Assembly (NCBI GenBank): GCA_964244885.1
Contig: CAXTKD010000002.1
Location: forward strand, 248,001-312,000
Source of the DNA: CAXTKD01 sp964244885
GTDB lineage: Bacteria > Pseudomonadota > Alphaproteobacteria > Sphingomonadales > Sphingomonadaceae
Reading direction: 5' to 3'
DNA: 64,000 nt
The first letter of the stretch is position 1. Each line of letters begins with the position of its first letter. The notes under the pieces are model-generated. The model searched no databases. It was given only the letters and a program-made list of their open reading frames with translations, and was not told where the DNA came from. Shown here one piece after another: positions 6,146 to 12,815 of the stretch. A program made the position numbers and the translations under genes.

Positions 6146-6724
6146 CTAGAACCGGAACGACACCCCGATCAGCGCCTGCTGCGTGTTGTAGTCGCGGTCG
6201 AAGTCCGAATAGCGATATTCCGCGCGCACGCTGATCCGGCGCGACAGCGCCATCTCCGCGCCGCCGCCGACGATCAGCCCGTCCAGCCATTCGCGGTCGG
6301 TGGTTCCGGTGCTGCTCGGAAAGATGTTGCGAACCTTCTCGCGCCCGTAGCCGGCGCGGCCGTAGACCAGCACCGTCGGAGTCACCAGCACGCCGGCGCG
6401 CCCGCTGACGCTCCAGTTGAGCCCCGGGTCGACTCCGTTGGTGCCGACCGTCGGGATGGTGTTGGTGAGCGTCCGTCCGCCCGCGCCGATCGCGGCTTGC
6501 CCGCCGATCACCAGCGACTGGCCGAGCCGCGCGTCATAGCCCGCATAGGCGCCGTAATCGACGCCGCTGCGGTGCTTGTCGATGCCGATCCCCTCGATCG
6601 CCCGCCGCCCCCAGCCCGCCTGAACGCCGACATAGGGGCCATCGAACAGCGCATCGTCGGCTGTCTGCGCGACGGCGGGCGCCGCCGCCAGAATGAGGGC
6701 GGCCGTCATGAGAAGCTTACGCAA
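6146..6724 (-). CDS. Outer-membrane beta-barrel protein (porin-like)
   Basis: 192 aa. Signal peptide ending AAPAVAQ, then alternating strands typical of small OmpA/Omp25-like barrels (GPYVGVQAGWG, YGAYAGYDARLG, VSGRAGVLVTP, VRAEYRYSDFD), ending in the aromatic C-terminal strand IGVSFRF used by the Bam machinery. The start is a TTG at 6724 with AAGGA eight bases before it. The next Met (residue 6) would lose that spacing. It is a paralogue of the gene at 21318. The upstream region is AT-rich and carries a perfect palindrome. Confidence 0.85.
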   Translation of the reverse strand: MRKLLMTAALILAAAPAVAQTADDALFDGPYVGVQAGWGRRAIEGIGIDKHRSGVDYGAYAGYDARLGQSLVIGGQAAIGAGGRTLTNTIPTVGTNGVDPGLNWSVSGRAGVLVTPTVLVYGRAGYGREKVRNIFPSSTGTTDREWLDGLIVGGGAEMALSRRISVRAEYRYSDFDRDYNTQQALIGVSFRF

Positions 6725-6803
6725 CTAAAATTCCTTAGCTGAATTGAATCAACTTCGGCGCTACGAACGAAAACCTTATGTGTTCCATAATAAAAACGCA
6801 TCC

Positions 6804-6819
6804 ATAACGAACTCGTTAT
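6804..6819. promoter_or_regulatory. Perfect palindrome upstream of the barrel gene
   Basis: ATAACGA-AC-TCGTTAT has fully complementary 7-base arms and lies about 80 bases upstream of the TTG start at 6724, in an AT-rich stretch (6725-6900) unlike the surrounding sequence. It is a likely operator for a dimeric regulator. The protein is unknown. Confidence 0.5.
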
Positions 6820-6927
6820 AAATAAAGCCAAAGTTTTCACCCAATAGTGTCGGAGATCATTACACTTTCGATTCTGAACGATCTGCGATTTGTCATTTAA
6901 TGGCCGAGATCCGTCTTATGTCATTAT

Positions 6928-6943
6928 TGGCACGGCAATTGCG
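6928..6943 (+). promoter_or_regulatory. Sigma-54 promoter of the PEP-CTERM gene at 6986
   Basis: TGGCAC-GGCAA-TTGCG matches the -24/-12 elements. A TTACACTTT string at 6860-6868, also present in the control region at 5644, lies 60 bases upstream. The transcript would start near 6955 and reach the ATG at 6986 after about 30 bases. Confidence 0.75.
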
Positions 6944-6985
6944 GATGGAACTGCAAGTAACCATTCCCCCGCAGGTGTAAAAAAT

Positions 6986-7645
6986 ATGTTTCGTCGCGTT
7001 CGCATCCTTTCCGTCCTCGCAACTCTCGCCCTCGCCGCCCCTGTTCTCGCCGACGGCATCCAGGACGGCGGGTTCGAGGCCTATCCCGTCGCCACCGCGC
7101 CGGGCGTCTATTCGGGCGACGGCTACGTCTATCCCGGCGGCACCCTCGGCAGCTGGACCTACGGCGGCGACGCCGGCCTGGTCGACGCCATGTCGCCCGT
7201 CTTCTTCGGCGGCGCGCCGCGCCAGGGTTACGAGGGCGCGCAATTCGCTTTCATCCGCGGCGACACCGGCTTCGTCTCGCAGACCTTCTTCACCTCATCG
7301 GAGAGGCTGTTCAGCCTGTCGTGGCGCGAAGGCTCGCGTCCCAAGATGGGCGACGCCGAGGGCGAGCAGAGCTACGACGTGCTGCTCGACGGCATCGCGC
7401 TCGCCAGCTTCGCCACCCCGACCGGCCAGGACTTTCTTCAGCGCAGCGTCACCGGCCCGCTGCTCGCCGCCGGGACGGATCACATCCTGACCTTCCAGGG
7501 CACCAACCTCGACGGCGACGACAACACCGCCTTCATCGACGCCGTGGCCCTCGCCGCCGCTCCCGTGCCGGAGCCCGGCGAGTGGGCGCTGATGCTCGCC
7601 GGCCTCGCCGTCGTCGGCTGGACCGCCCGCCGCCGCAAGGCCTGA
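6986..7645 (+). CDS. PEP-CTERM surface protein
   Basis: 219 aa. Signal peptide MFRRVRILSVLATLALAAPVLADG, then a beta-sandwich-like body (DGGFEAYPVATAPGVYSGDG, SGSW-type strands, TFQGTNLDGDDNTAFIDAV). The DGGFE ... FIDAV layout is common in PEP-CTERM proteins with carbohydrate-binding-like or DUF642-like folds. Tail PVPEPGEWALMLAGLAVVGW, TARRRKA. The last 20 residues are almost identical to those of the short protein at 5803. ATG 6986 is preceded by AGGTG. An upstream in-frame start at 6890 would place the sigma-54 promoter inside the gene, so it is rejected. Confidence 0.85.
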   Translation: MFRRVRILSVLATLALAAPVLADGIQDGGFEAYPVATAPGVYSGDGYVYPGGTLGSWTYGGDAGLVDAMSPVFFGGAPRQGYEGAQFAFIRGDTGFVSQTFFTSSERLFSLSWREGSRPKMGDAEGEQSYDVLLDGIALASFATPTGQDFLQRSVTGPLLAAGTDHILTFQGTNLDGDDNTAFIDAVALAAAPVPEPGEWALMLAGLAVVGWTARRRKA

Positions 7646-7647
7646 CG

Positions 7648-7705
7648 CCCTCTACCCTCCCCCTTCCGGGGGAGGGCGACTCGCGGCAGCGAGCGGGCAG
7701 AGGGG
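7648..7705. repeat. Dispersed palindromic repeat, family B (copy 2)
   Basis: CCCTCCCCC-TTCC-GGGGGAGGG followed by CGACTCGC-GGCA-GCGAGCGGG, closing with AGAGGGG, which pairs with the opening CCCTCT. It fills the gap between two converging genes and may end both transcripts. Confidence 0.85.
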
Positions 7706-7707
7706 AA

Positions 7708-8148
7708 TCAGCCCATCCCGTAATGCGCCGCCACCCGGTCGAGCGCCAACCCAAGCACCAGCTTCGCCGACCGCGTCGGCCACCCCAGCGCCTTCTCGGC
7801 GAGGCTCAGCCCCTCGCCGGCGCACGCCACCCGCCACAGGATATCGCTCAGGCCCGGCCCCGCCGCGCCGATCGCCGCCTCGAACCGCGCCTTCGCCGCG
7901 ATCTGCGCCGACGAGGCGTCCATCGGCTCGTGCGGCCCCCGCCGCCTCGGCGCCCCCGGCCCGGCGTCCCAGCGCATCGTCACCCGCGGCCCAAGGCTCG
8001 CCATCTCATAGTCGCGCCTCAGCTGCTCGCCCGCGTCGAGCTGCCGCGCCGTCACCATGCCCCGTCGCGCCAGCCAAGCCAGCGGCGACTCCTCGAGGTC
8101 GACATCGACCCGCACGCCCTCGACCACCGCCCGTCCCATCGCCCGCAT
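7708..8148 (-). CDS. DUF6456 protein, possible gene-transfer-agent activator subunit
   Basis: 146 aa. The body matches the DUF6456 pattern as I know it: ESPLAWLARRG near the start, a basic centre with GPRVTMRWDAGPGAPRRRG, and the end LGWPTRSAKLVLGLALDRVAAHYG. Family knowledge: this domain forms the C-terminal part of GafA and the separate protein GafZ, which switch on gene-transfer-agent transcription. ATG 8148 has AAAGGAG seven bases upstream. It is divergent from an XRE regulator and about 6 kb from the terminase pair. The activating role is inferred from the family. Confidence 0.7.
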   Translation of the reverse strand: MRAMGRAVVEGVRVDVDLEESPLAWLARRGMVTARQLDAGEQLRRDYEMASLGPRVTMRWDAGPGAPRRRGPHEPMDASSAQIAAKARFEAAIGAAGPGLSDILWRVACAGEGLSLAEKALGWPTRSAKLVLGLALDRVAAHYGMG

Positions 8149-8250
8149 TGCGTAATCTCCTTTCGTTCCGCGAATCACCTCGCGAAAGGGGTTGCCATAA
8201 GAGCCCGGCTGTAGGACAGTGAAATAACCCAGACGGTTAGGAGTCTCTCT

Positions 8251-8826
8251 ATGCTCACCCGCATCCGCGAGGTCCGCAAGTCCAAACGCCTCACGCTTCA
8301 CCAGGTCGCCGCGCGCTGCCAGCCGCCGACGACGGCGCAAACCATCGGCCGCCTCGAAACCGGCATGCGGACCGTCTCGGTTGGATGGCTCAACCGGATC
8401 GCCGCCTCGCTCGGAGTCGAGCCGTCGGAGCTCGTCACCCTCCCCGACCGGGTCGACGTCCCCGTCGTCGCGGTCCTCAACGCCGCCGGAGTCGCGGCGC
8501 CGCACAAGCCCGCCGTCCTCCTGCCCCCCAGCCCCAGCGCCGCGCTCGTCGGCCTGCGCATCGAAAGCGCCCAGGGCGACTACCGCGCCGGCGACGCCCT
8601 CTGGCTCGAAAAGCTCGCGCCCGAGGACTTCGCCCAAGCCCTCAACCGCGACGTCCTCGTCCCCCGCCCCGCCGGCCGCTACGCCTTCGGCCGGCTGGCG
8701 GCGACCGCGGCGGACGGCGACTCGGCGCGCGTCAACCTCCTCCCCCTCAACCCCGGCGCCCGGCAGATCGTCGTGACGCAGGTGCCCTGGCTGGCGGTCG
8801 CCCGCACCCTCATCCGCGCGCTGTAG
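8251..8826 (+). CDS. XRE-family regulator
   Basis: 191 aa. Residues 1-62 form a Cro/C1 helix-turn-helix (MLTRIREVRKSKRLTLHQVA, TIGRLETGMRTVSVGWLNRI). The rest (about 70-191) is a beta-rich domain reminiscent of the S24/LexA fold. A Ser/Lys catalytic pair is not evident, so self-cleavage is not predicted. ATG 8251 has TTAGGAG eight bases upstream. It is divergent from the DUF6456 gene with 102 bases between them, so it may control that gene and itself. In other alphaproteobacteria GafA is split into a DNA-binding protein and a DUF6456 protein. Whether this pair corresponds is open. Confidence 0.8.
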   Translation: MLTRIREVRKSKRLTLHQVAARCQPPTTAQTIGRLETGMRTVSVGWLNRIAASLGVEPSELVTLPDRVDVPVVAVLNAAGVAAPHKPAVLLPPSPSAALVGLRIESAQGDYRAGDALWLEKLAPEDFAQALNRDVLVPRPAGRYAFGRLAATAADGDSARVNLLPLNPGARQIVVTQVPWLAVARTLIRAL

Positions 8827-8832
8827 CCAAAT

Positions 8833-8959
8833 CCCTCGCCCGCCTGCGGGAGAGGGCGACTCGCGGCAGCGAGCGGGGTGAGGGAAATCGCTGAGTCCGG
8901 CGCTGCTTGCGCTGTCGCGCTACGCCCCTCACCTAACCTCTCCCGCAAGCGGGAGAGGG
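8833..8959. repeat. Paired family B repeat (copy 3)
   Basis: Left arm CCCTCGCCCGCCTGCGGGAG with the GGGCGACTCGC-GCGAGCGGGG hairpin, right arm CCTCTCCCGCAAGCGGGAGAGG in the opposite sense, with about 50 bases between. It separates the XRE gene from the converging VOC gene. Confidence 0.85.
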
Positions 8960-8970
8960 ACCAGTCAGCG

Positions 8971-9396
8971 CTAATCCCCGAACTTGGCGAACAGCTGCCC
9001 ACGGTCCCTGAACGCCTTGAACTCCAGCGCATTGCCGGCGGGATCGTGGAAGAACATCGTCGCCTGCTCGCCGACGCGTCCCTTGAACCGCACATGCGGC
9101 TCCACCACGAAGTTGGTCCCCGCCGCCACCAGCGTCTCCGCCAGCCGCTCCCACTCGGGCCAGTCGAGCACCAGACCGAAGTGCGGCACGGGCACCGCGT
9201 CGCCATCCACGTCGTTCCGGTGCGCCACCCCCGCGCCGGGCGCGAGGTGGGTCACCAGCTGATGCCCGTGGAAATCGAAGTCGATCCAGTGCGGGTCCGA
9301 CCGCCCCTCCGGGCAGCCGAGCAGCCCGCCGTAGAAGGCGCGGGCGGCGTCGAGGTCGTCGACGGGGATGGCGAGGTGGAAGAGCGCGGTGGTCAT
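8971..9396 (-). CDS. VOC-family (glyoxalase-like) protein
   Basis: 141 aa with two beta-alpha-beta-beta-beta units of the vicinal-oxygen-chelate fold. The first opens with FHLAIPVDDLDAARAFYGGL, the second with VPHFGLVLDWPEWERLAETL. The segment FFHDPAGNALEFKAF supplies the usual metal-binding Glu, and the His in FHLAI and HFGLV the other ligands. Family members include glyoxalase I, dioxygenases and antibiotic-binding proteins, and the substrate cannot be told here. An ATG at 9405 (MPGMTT) is an alternative start with GGGG just before it. Confidence 0.8.
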   Translation of the reverse strand: MTTALFHLAIPVDDLDAARAFYGGLLGCPEGRSDPHWIDFDFHGHQLVTHLAPGAGVAHRNDVDGDAVPVPHFGLVLDWPEWERLAETLVAAGTNFVVEPHVRFKGRVGEQATMFFHDPAGNALEFKAFRDRGQLFAKFGD

Positions 9397-9420
9397 GCCC
9401 GGCATACTGCCCCAGCTCAG

Positions 9421-9510
9421 CCCCCACCCCAACCCCTCCCCTGAAGGAGAGGGGCTTCGGTCAGCGCGGGCGGAAAGCCCCTCTCCTTCAGGGGAGGGGT
9501 TGGGGTGGGG
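9421..9510. repeat. Dispersed palindromic repeat, family A (copy 3)
   Basis: Two opposed arms, CCCCACCCCAACCCCTCCCC and its complement, each with a CTTCAG or CTGAAG hairpin turn. About 35 bases lie between the arms. It sits between the VOC gene and rcdA, both on the minus strand. Confidence 0.9.
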
Positions 9511-9524
9511 AGCTGCGCCGGGCG

Positions 9525-10016
9525 CTATAGCGCCTCCTGCAACCGCCCGAGCAGCGCCCGCGCCCCCGTCGGCCCTTCCCGCGCGCTCGCCGCCGCGTCC
9601 ATCTGCGCGTCGAACCGCCTGACCCGCTCGTACAAATCCCGCGAGCTCTCGATCAGCGTCCGCGCCTTGACCGGCAGCCGCAGCATCCGCACCGGGTCGT
9701 CGTCCATCGGCGCGGTGACGTCGCCGCGCGGCAGCCGCCGCTCGGGCGCCATCGCGGCTTCGGCGCTCAGCTCGCCCGCCTGCATCGCCTTCCTGACCAG
9801 CAGCCACGACACGACATGCATCAGCCGCGTCGTCACCTTGAGCGATTCGCAGGAAAACGCCACGCGCGACACCGCGTCGAGGTGCGCCCGTTCGTCATGC
9901 CCCTCGCGGTCGAAATAGGCGCGCGCGCTGTCGGCCAGCGTCATCGCCTCGAAATACAGCCCCTCGACCAGTTTGGGGGTGATCGGGCTGTGGACGGTTG
10001 GCAGCGATGCGGTCAT
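9525..10016 (-). CDS. rcdA: DUF1465 family, RcdA-like protease adaptor
   Basis: 163 aa from ATG 10016 (MTASLPTVHSPITPKLVEGL). A GTG at 10040 would add 8 residues and also has a usable ribosome-binding site. The helical segment LVEGLYFEAMTLADSARAYF and the LMHVVSWLLVRKAMQAGELS stretch are typical of DUF1465. Family knowledge: RcdA of Caulobacter is a small helical adaptor that helps ClpXP destroy the cell-cycle regulator CtrA. Cytoplasmic. A repeat of family A follows at once. The gene is divergent from hsp20. Symbol by family. Function in this organism is inferred. Confidence 0.75.
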   Translation of the reverse strand: MTASLPTVHSPITPKLVEGLYFEAMTLADSARAYFDREGHDERAHLDAVSRVAFSCESLKVTTRLMHVVSWLLVRKAMQAGELSAEAAMAPERRLPRGDVTAPMDDDPVRMLRLPVKARTLIESSRDLYERVRRFDAQMDAAASAREGPTGARALLGRLQEAL

Positions 10017-10052
10017 TTTTTGAAAGCCTTCTTTTCGCACGCGATCCTATCC

Positions 10053-10080
10053 CTTGAAGTAACGGCCGCCACCCCTAAAT
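10053..10080 (+). promoter_or_regulatory. Heat-shock sigma-32 (RpoH) promoter of hsp20
   Basis: CTTGAAG, 12 bases, CCCCTAAAT fits the RpoH consensus CTTGAAA-N12-16-CCCCATnT well. It overlaps the start region of the divergent rcdA gene. Transcription would begin near 10087, leaving a leader of about 90 bases. Confidence 0.65.
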
Positions 10081-10177
10081 CTTCAATGTCCGAAAGCGCC
10101 TGATGGGCTTTGGACGCCGGCCTCGCCGCGCCGCGGGGGGCCACCACAACTTTGTCGCTTTGAAAGGATGAAGACCC
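10081..10177 (+). promoter_or_regulatory. ROSE-like RNA thermometer in the hsp20 leader (candidate)
   Basis: The leader folds on paper into successive hairpins: GTCC-AAAGC ... GCTTT-GGAC (about 10089-10116), a GC-rich one to about 10143, and a last weak one in which TCGCTTT (10155-10161) can face the ribosome-binding site AAAGGATG. ROSE elements of rhizobia and relatives use a UYGCU box opposite AGGAUG in the same place ahead of small heat-shock genes. No folding program was run. Confidence 0.45.
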
Positions 10178-10651
10178 ATGCGCACGCTTGATTTCGCACC
10201 CCTCCTCCGCTCGTCGATCGGCTTCGAGAATTTGAACCGCCTGGTCGACCTCGCCGGCCGCGCCGACGACGCCCAGGCCTTCCCGCCCTACAATATCGAA
10301 AAGGTCGGCGACGGCGCCTACCGTATCTCGATGGCGGTCGCGGGCTTCGGGCAGGACGAGCTCGACCTCACCGTCCAGGAGAACACCCTGATCGTCACCG
10401 GCAAGGCCGCCGAGGAGACCGACGCCGACAAGCGCCAGTTCCTCCACCGCGGCATCGCCAAGCGCGCCTTCGAGCGCCGCTTCCAGCTCGCCGACGTCAT
10501 CAAGGTGACCGGCGCCAGCTACGAGCACGGCCTCCTCAACATCGAGCTGGTCCGCGAGGTGCCCGAGCACAAGAAGCCCCGCAAGATCGACATCGGCGGC
10601 GCCCTGCCGCGCCACGAGACGATCGAAGCGACGAAGCTTGCCGCTGAGTAA
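10178..10651 (+). CDS. Hsp20-family small heat-shock protein
   Basis: 157 aa with an alpha-crystallin domain from about residue 37 (PPYNIEKVGDGAYRISMAVA) to 130. Conserved strands ENTLIVTGK, the RQFLHRGIAKRAFERRFQLA dimer loop and GLLNIELVREVPE are all present. Family members hold unfolding proteins in the cytoplasm until Hsp70 can refold them. ATG 10178 has AAAGGATG eight bases upstream. Control at two levels is likely: an RpoH promoter and a heat-melting leader. A clean terminator follows, so it is a single-gene unit. Confidence 0.92.
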   Translation: MRTLDFAPLLRSSIGFENLNRLVDLAGRADDAQAFPPYNIEKVGDGAYRISMAVAGFGQDELDLTVQENTLIVTGKAAEETDADKRQFLHRGIAKRAFERRFQLADVIKVTGASYEHGLLNIELVREVPEHKKPRKIDIGGALPRHETIEATKLAAE

Positions 10652-10674
10652 GCCGCGCGCCTTATGAAAGAAGG

Positions 10675-10703
10675 GCCCGGCGGAGCGATCCGCCGGGCTT
10701 TTT
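10675..10703 (+). terminator. Rho-independent terminator of hsp20
   Basis: GCCCGGCGGA-GCGA-TCCGCCGGGC followed by TTTTT: a 10-base perfect stem with a GNRA-like loop and a T-run, 24 bases after the hsp20 stop. Confidence 0.92.
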
Positions 10704-10813
10704 CGTCCGGACGCATCATGCTGCATCGCAATAAACATCGTCCGCGATGCAACCATCCAAAATGGACTTGGTTAACGCCGCCGTAGTTTCAGTTGCGTAC
10801 GAGGAAGCGTTCC

Positions 10814-11101
10814 ATGAAATCCGTCCTGCTCGCCGCGGCGCTCGTCGCCGCCGCGCCGGTGCTCGCGATCGAGCAATATCCAACCCAGCAGACCTTCAAC
10901 TCGGTCGCCCAGCGCCCGCGAATCATCGAGGACAACATCGTTCCGCTGATCAACAACGATCGCGGATCGGCCGTCGGCCTTCCCTTGCCGGCCGCCGTCA
11001 CCCCCGCGCCGGAGACCGGCGAGTGGGCGATGATCCTCGCCGGCCTCGCCGTCGTCGGCTACGTCGCCCGCCGTCGCAAGGCTGCCCTCGCCCGGGCATG
11101 A
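10814..11101 (+). CDS. Short PEP-CTERM-like protein with a PET box (95 aa)
   Basis: Signal peptide (MKSVLLAAALVAAAPVLA), a mature part of about 45 residues (QQTFNSVAQRPR, IPLINNDRG-type centre, AAVTPAPE) and a tail PAPETGEWAMILAGLAVVGY with VARRRKAALARA. The sorting box reads Pro-Glu-Thr, not Pro-Glu-Pro. It is a paralogue of the protein at 5803. GAGGA lies nine bases before the ATG. Unlike the other PEP-CTERM genes here I find no sigma-54 promoter upstream, so it may be expressed differently. Function unknown. Confidence 0.8.
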   Translation: MKSVLLAAALVAAAPVLAIEQYPTQQTFNSVAQRPRIIEDNIVPLINNDRGSAVGLPLPAAVTPAPETGEWAMILAGLAVVGYVARRRKAALARA

Positions 11102-11102
11102 A

Positions 11103-11131
11103 AAGGCCGGCGCGACGATGCGCCGGCCCGT
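11103..11131. terminator. Terminator shared by converging genes
   Basis: AGGCCGGCGC-GACGAT-GCGCCGGCC just after the stop at 11101 and just before the stop at 11139 on the other strand. The A-run on its left serves as a T-run for the minus-strand transcript. Confidence 0.75.
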
Positions 11132-11138
11132 TCTGCGC

Positions 11139-11915
11139 CTACTGCTTCATCAGCGTGTAGACGCTCTTCGTCCCCCGCTTCTTGTCGTCGACCGTCACGG
11201 TCTGGCTCTTGCCGTCCGGCGCGACCACCGTGGTCATGACGCTGACCGTCTTGCCGCCGCGCGTGTCGGTCTCGATCAGCGTGTTCGGGCCTGCCATCTT
11301 GATCGCCGCCATCGTCCCGCCGTTGTCGCCCTTGATCGGCACCGCGGGCCCGCCGAGCTTGGCGGTGAAGGCGACTCCGGAGGGCATCGAGAACATCACC
11401 ATGTCGCCGCTTGTCTTGTAGGTGAGCGACATCCCGGCCTCCGACACGCTGTCGACCGAGCTGTTGCGCCACGAGCCCGACATCAGGTGCACGCCGGGCG
11501 TCGCCTTGCCGACCCGCACCGCCGAGCCTTTGCTGTTCACCGGCTTGGCCGCCGAAAGATCGGTGAAGTCGTAGGTCAGCTTGTCGCCCGACACCGTCGT
11601 CGTCCCCTCGGAGACGAGCTTGCCCTTCTTCTTGTACGCCTCCTTGGTGGTGTGCGCGTCCACCACCTTGAACATCGCCTCGTCGTAATAATCGTGGCCC
11701 GGCACCTTGTGCCACGCGCCATCGGCCTTGATGTCGAGCGCGGGCTTGCAGGTCACGCAATGGTACATGCCGCCCTTGATCAGGAAGACGTCGGGCTTCT
11801 TGTCGAGCTGCGCCGACTTCAGGTCGACCTTCCACGTTCCGTCGATGCTCGCCGCCATCGCCGGCGACGCCAGCGCGCAGGCGAGCAGCAGCCCGCCGAT
11901 CAGTGCCTTGTTCAT
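11139..11915 (-). CDS. Secreted protein of unknown function (258 aa)
   Basis: Signal peptide (MNKALIGGLLLACALASPAMA), mature start SIDGTWKVDLKSAQ, a CVTC motif at about residues 53-56 (MYHCVTCKPALDIK), and a beta-rich remainder with many Thr, Lys and Gly (GTTTVSGDKLTYDFTD, FTAKLGGPAVPIKGDNGG). The opening looks like a lipocalin-type or similar small periplasmic barrel, which is a guess from pattern alone. The CXXC could hold a disulfide. ATG 11915 has GGAG nine bases upstream. Probably a single-gene unit ended by the terminator at 11103. I do not recognise a named family. Confidence 0.75.
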   Translation of the reverse strand: MNKALIGGLLLACALASPAMAASIDGTWKVDLKSAQLDKKPDVFLIKGGMYHCVTCKPALDIKADGAWHKVPGHDYYDEAMFKVVDAHTTKEAYKKKGKLVSEGTTTVSGDKLTYDFTDLSAAKPVNSKGSAVRVGKATPGVHLMSGSWRNSSVDSVSEAGMSLTYKTSGDMVMFSMPSGVAFTAKLGGPAVPIKGDNGGTMAAIKMAGPNTLIETDTRGGKTVSVMTTVVAPDGKSQTVTVDDKKRGTKSVYTLMKQ

Positions 11916-12007
11916 TCACTTTCTCCCTCTCGCCGCCCGGTCCCTCCCGGCGTCGCGATGGGTGGAAGCTAAAAGTCGTTTCGACACCGGTCAACGCGGC
12001 CTTTTAG

Positions 12008-12028
12008 CCCTCCCCCGCAGGGGGAGGG
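12008..12028. repeat. Half unit of family B at the end of the pirin gene
   Basis: CCCTCCCCCGCAGGGGGAGGG is a single hairpin without the second part of the family B unit. It lies 8 bases past the pirin stop and may end its transcript. Confidence 0.65.
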
Positions 12029-12035
12029 AGCAAGT

Positions 12036-12734
12036 TCAGCGCGCCTGCACCGCGACGATATCCGCATCCTCGATCGCGGTGACGGTGACGCCGTCCGCAT
12101 CGCTGATCGCCGCGCCGTCGCGCGGCTCCAATCGCACGCCGTCGACCTCGACCGCGCCGCCGACGGGCACGAGATAGCCATAGGCGTCCTTGCCGAGCGC
12201 GAGCGTCGCGCTCTCGCCCGCCTTCAGAGTCACGCCCAGCACCCGCGCGTCGGCGCGGATCTTCAGCGCCTCCACGTCCTCGGCATGGCCGCTCGCCAGC
12301 GTCACGAACTTGCCCGTCCGGTCGCCCCTGGGGAACGGTTTGGCGCCCCACGACGGCGCGCCGCCCCGGGCGTTCGGCTCGATCCAGATCTGGAACAGCG
12401 TCGTCCGGTCGTCCTCGGCGTTGACCTCGGAATGCCGCACGCCCGATCCCGCCGACATCACCTGGACGTCGCCCGCTTCGGTCCGCCCCTTGTTGCCCAT
12501 CGAATCCTCGTGGGTGATCGCGCCTTCGCGGACGTAGGTGATGATCTCCATGTCGCTGTGCGGATGGGGCGGGAAGCCGGTGTGGGGCGCGATCTCGTCG
12601 TCGTTCCACACCCGGATCGGGCCCCAGCCCATGCGCCTCGGGTCATGGTAGCTCGAGAATGAAAAATGATGCTTGGCGTTCAGCCAGCCATGGTCCGCGC
12701 CGCCGAGCGACGCGAAGGGTCTGCGTTCGATCAT
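12036..12734 (-). CDS. Pirin family protein
   Basis: 232 aa, bicupin. The metal-binding part shows HTGFPPHPHSDMEIITYV, with His residues and Glu spaced as in pirins, and RHSEVN further on. The segment GWGPIRVWNDDEI is also typical. Some bacterial pirins (YhaK/YhhW type) have quercetin 2,3-dioxygenase activity, others are redox-sensing or regulatory. Cytoplasmic. I use ATG 12734 (MIERRPFASLG), which has AAGGA seven bases ahead. An ATG at 12749 begins right at a repeat and is less likely. It follows an AhpD-like gene and azoreductase on the same strand. Confidence 0.9.
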   Translation of the reverse strand: MIERRPFASLGGADHGWLNAKHHFSFSSYHDPRRMGWGPIRVWNDDEIAPHTGFPPHPHSDMEIITYVREGAITHEDSMGNKGRTEAGDVQVMSAGSGVRHSEVNAEDDRTTLFQIWIEPNARGGAPSWGAKPFPRGDRTGKFVTLASGHAEDVEALKIRADARVLGVTLKAGESATLALGKDAYGYLVPVGGAVEVDGVRLEPRDGAAISDADGVTVTAIEDADIVAVQAR

Positions 12735-12753
12735 TGTAACGTCCTTCATCTAA

Positions 12754-12809
12754 CCCCTCCCCCTTCCGGGGGGGAGGGCGACTCGCCTCCAGGCGAGCGG
12801 GGAGAGGGG
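12754..12809. repeat. Dispersed palindromic repeat, family B (copy 5)
   Basis: CCCCTCCCCC-TTCC-GGGGGGGAGGG, CGACTCGC-CTCCAG-GCGAGCGGGG, AGAGGGG. It fills the gap between the 116-aa gene and pirin on the same strand, leaving the pirin ribosome-binding site just outside. Confidence 0.88.
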
Positions 12810-12815
12810 TCGCTC

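Noticed and set aside
10640..10813. A sigma-54 promoter ahead of the short PEP-CTERM gene at 10814
   Set aside because: I looked for TGG-N9-10-TTGC pairs and found none with proper spacing. TGGACTTGG and GTTGCG here are not placed as -24/-12 elements.
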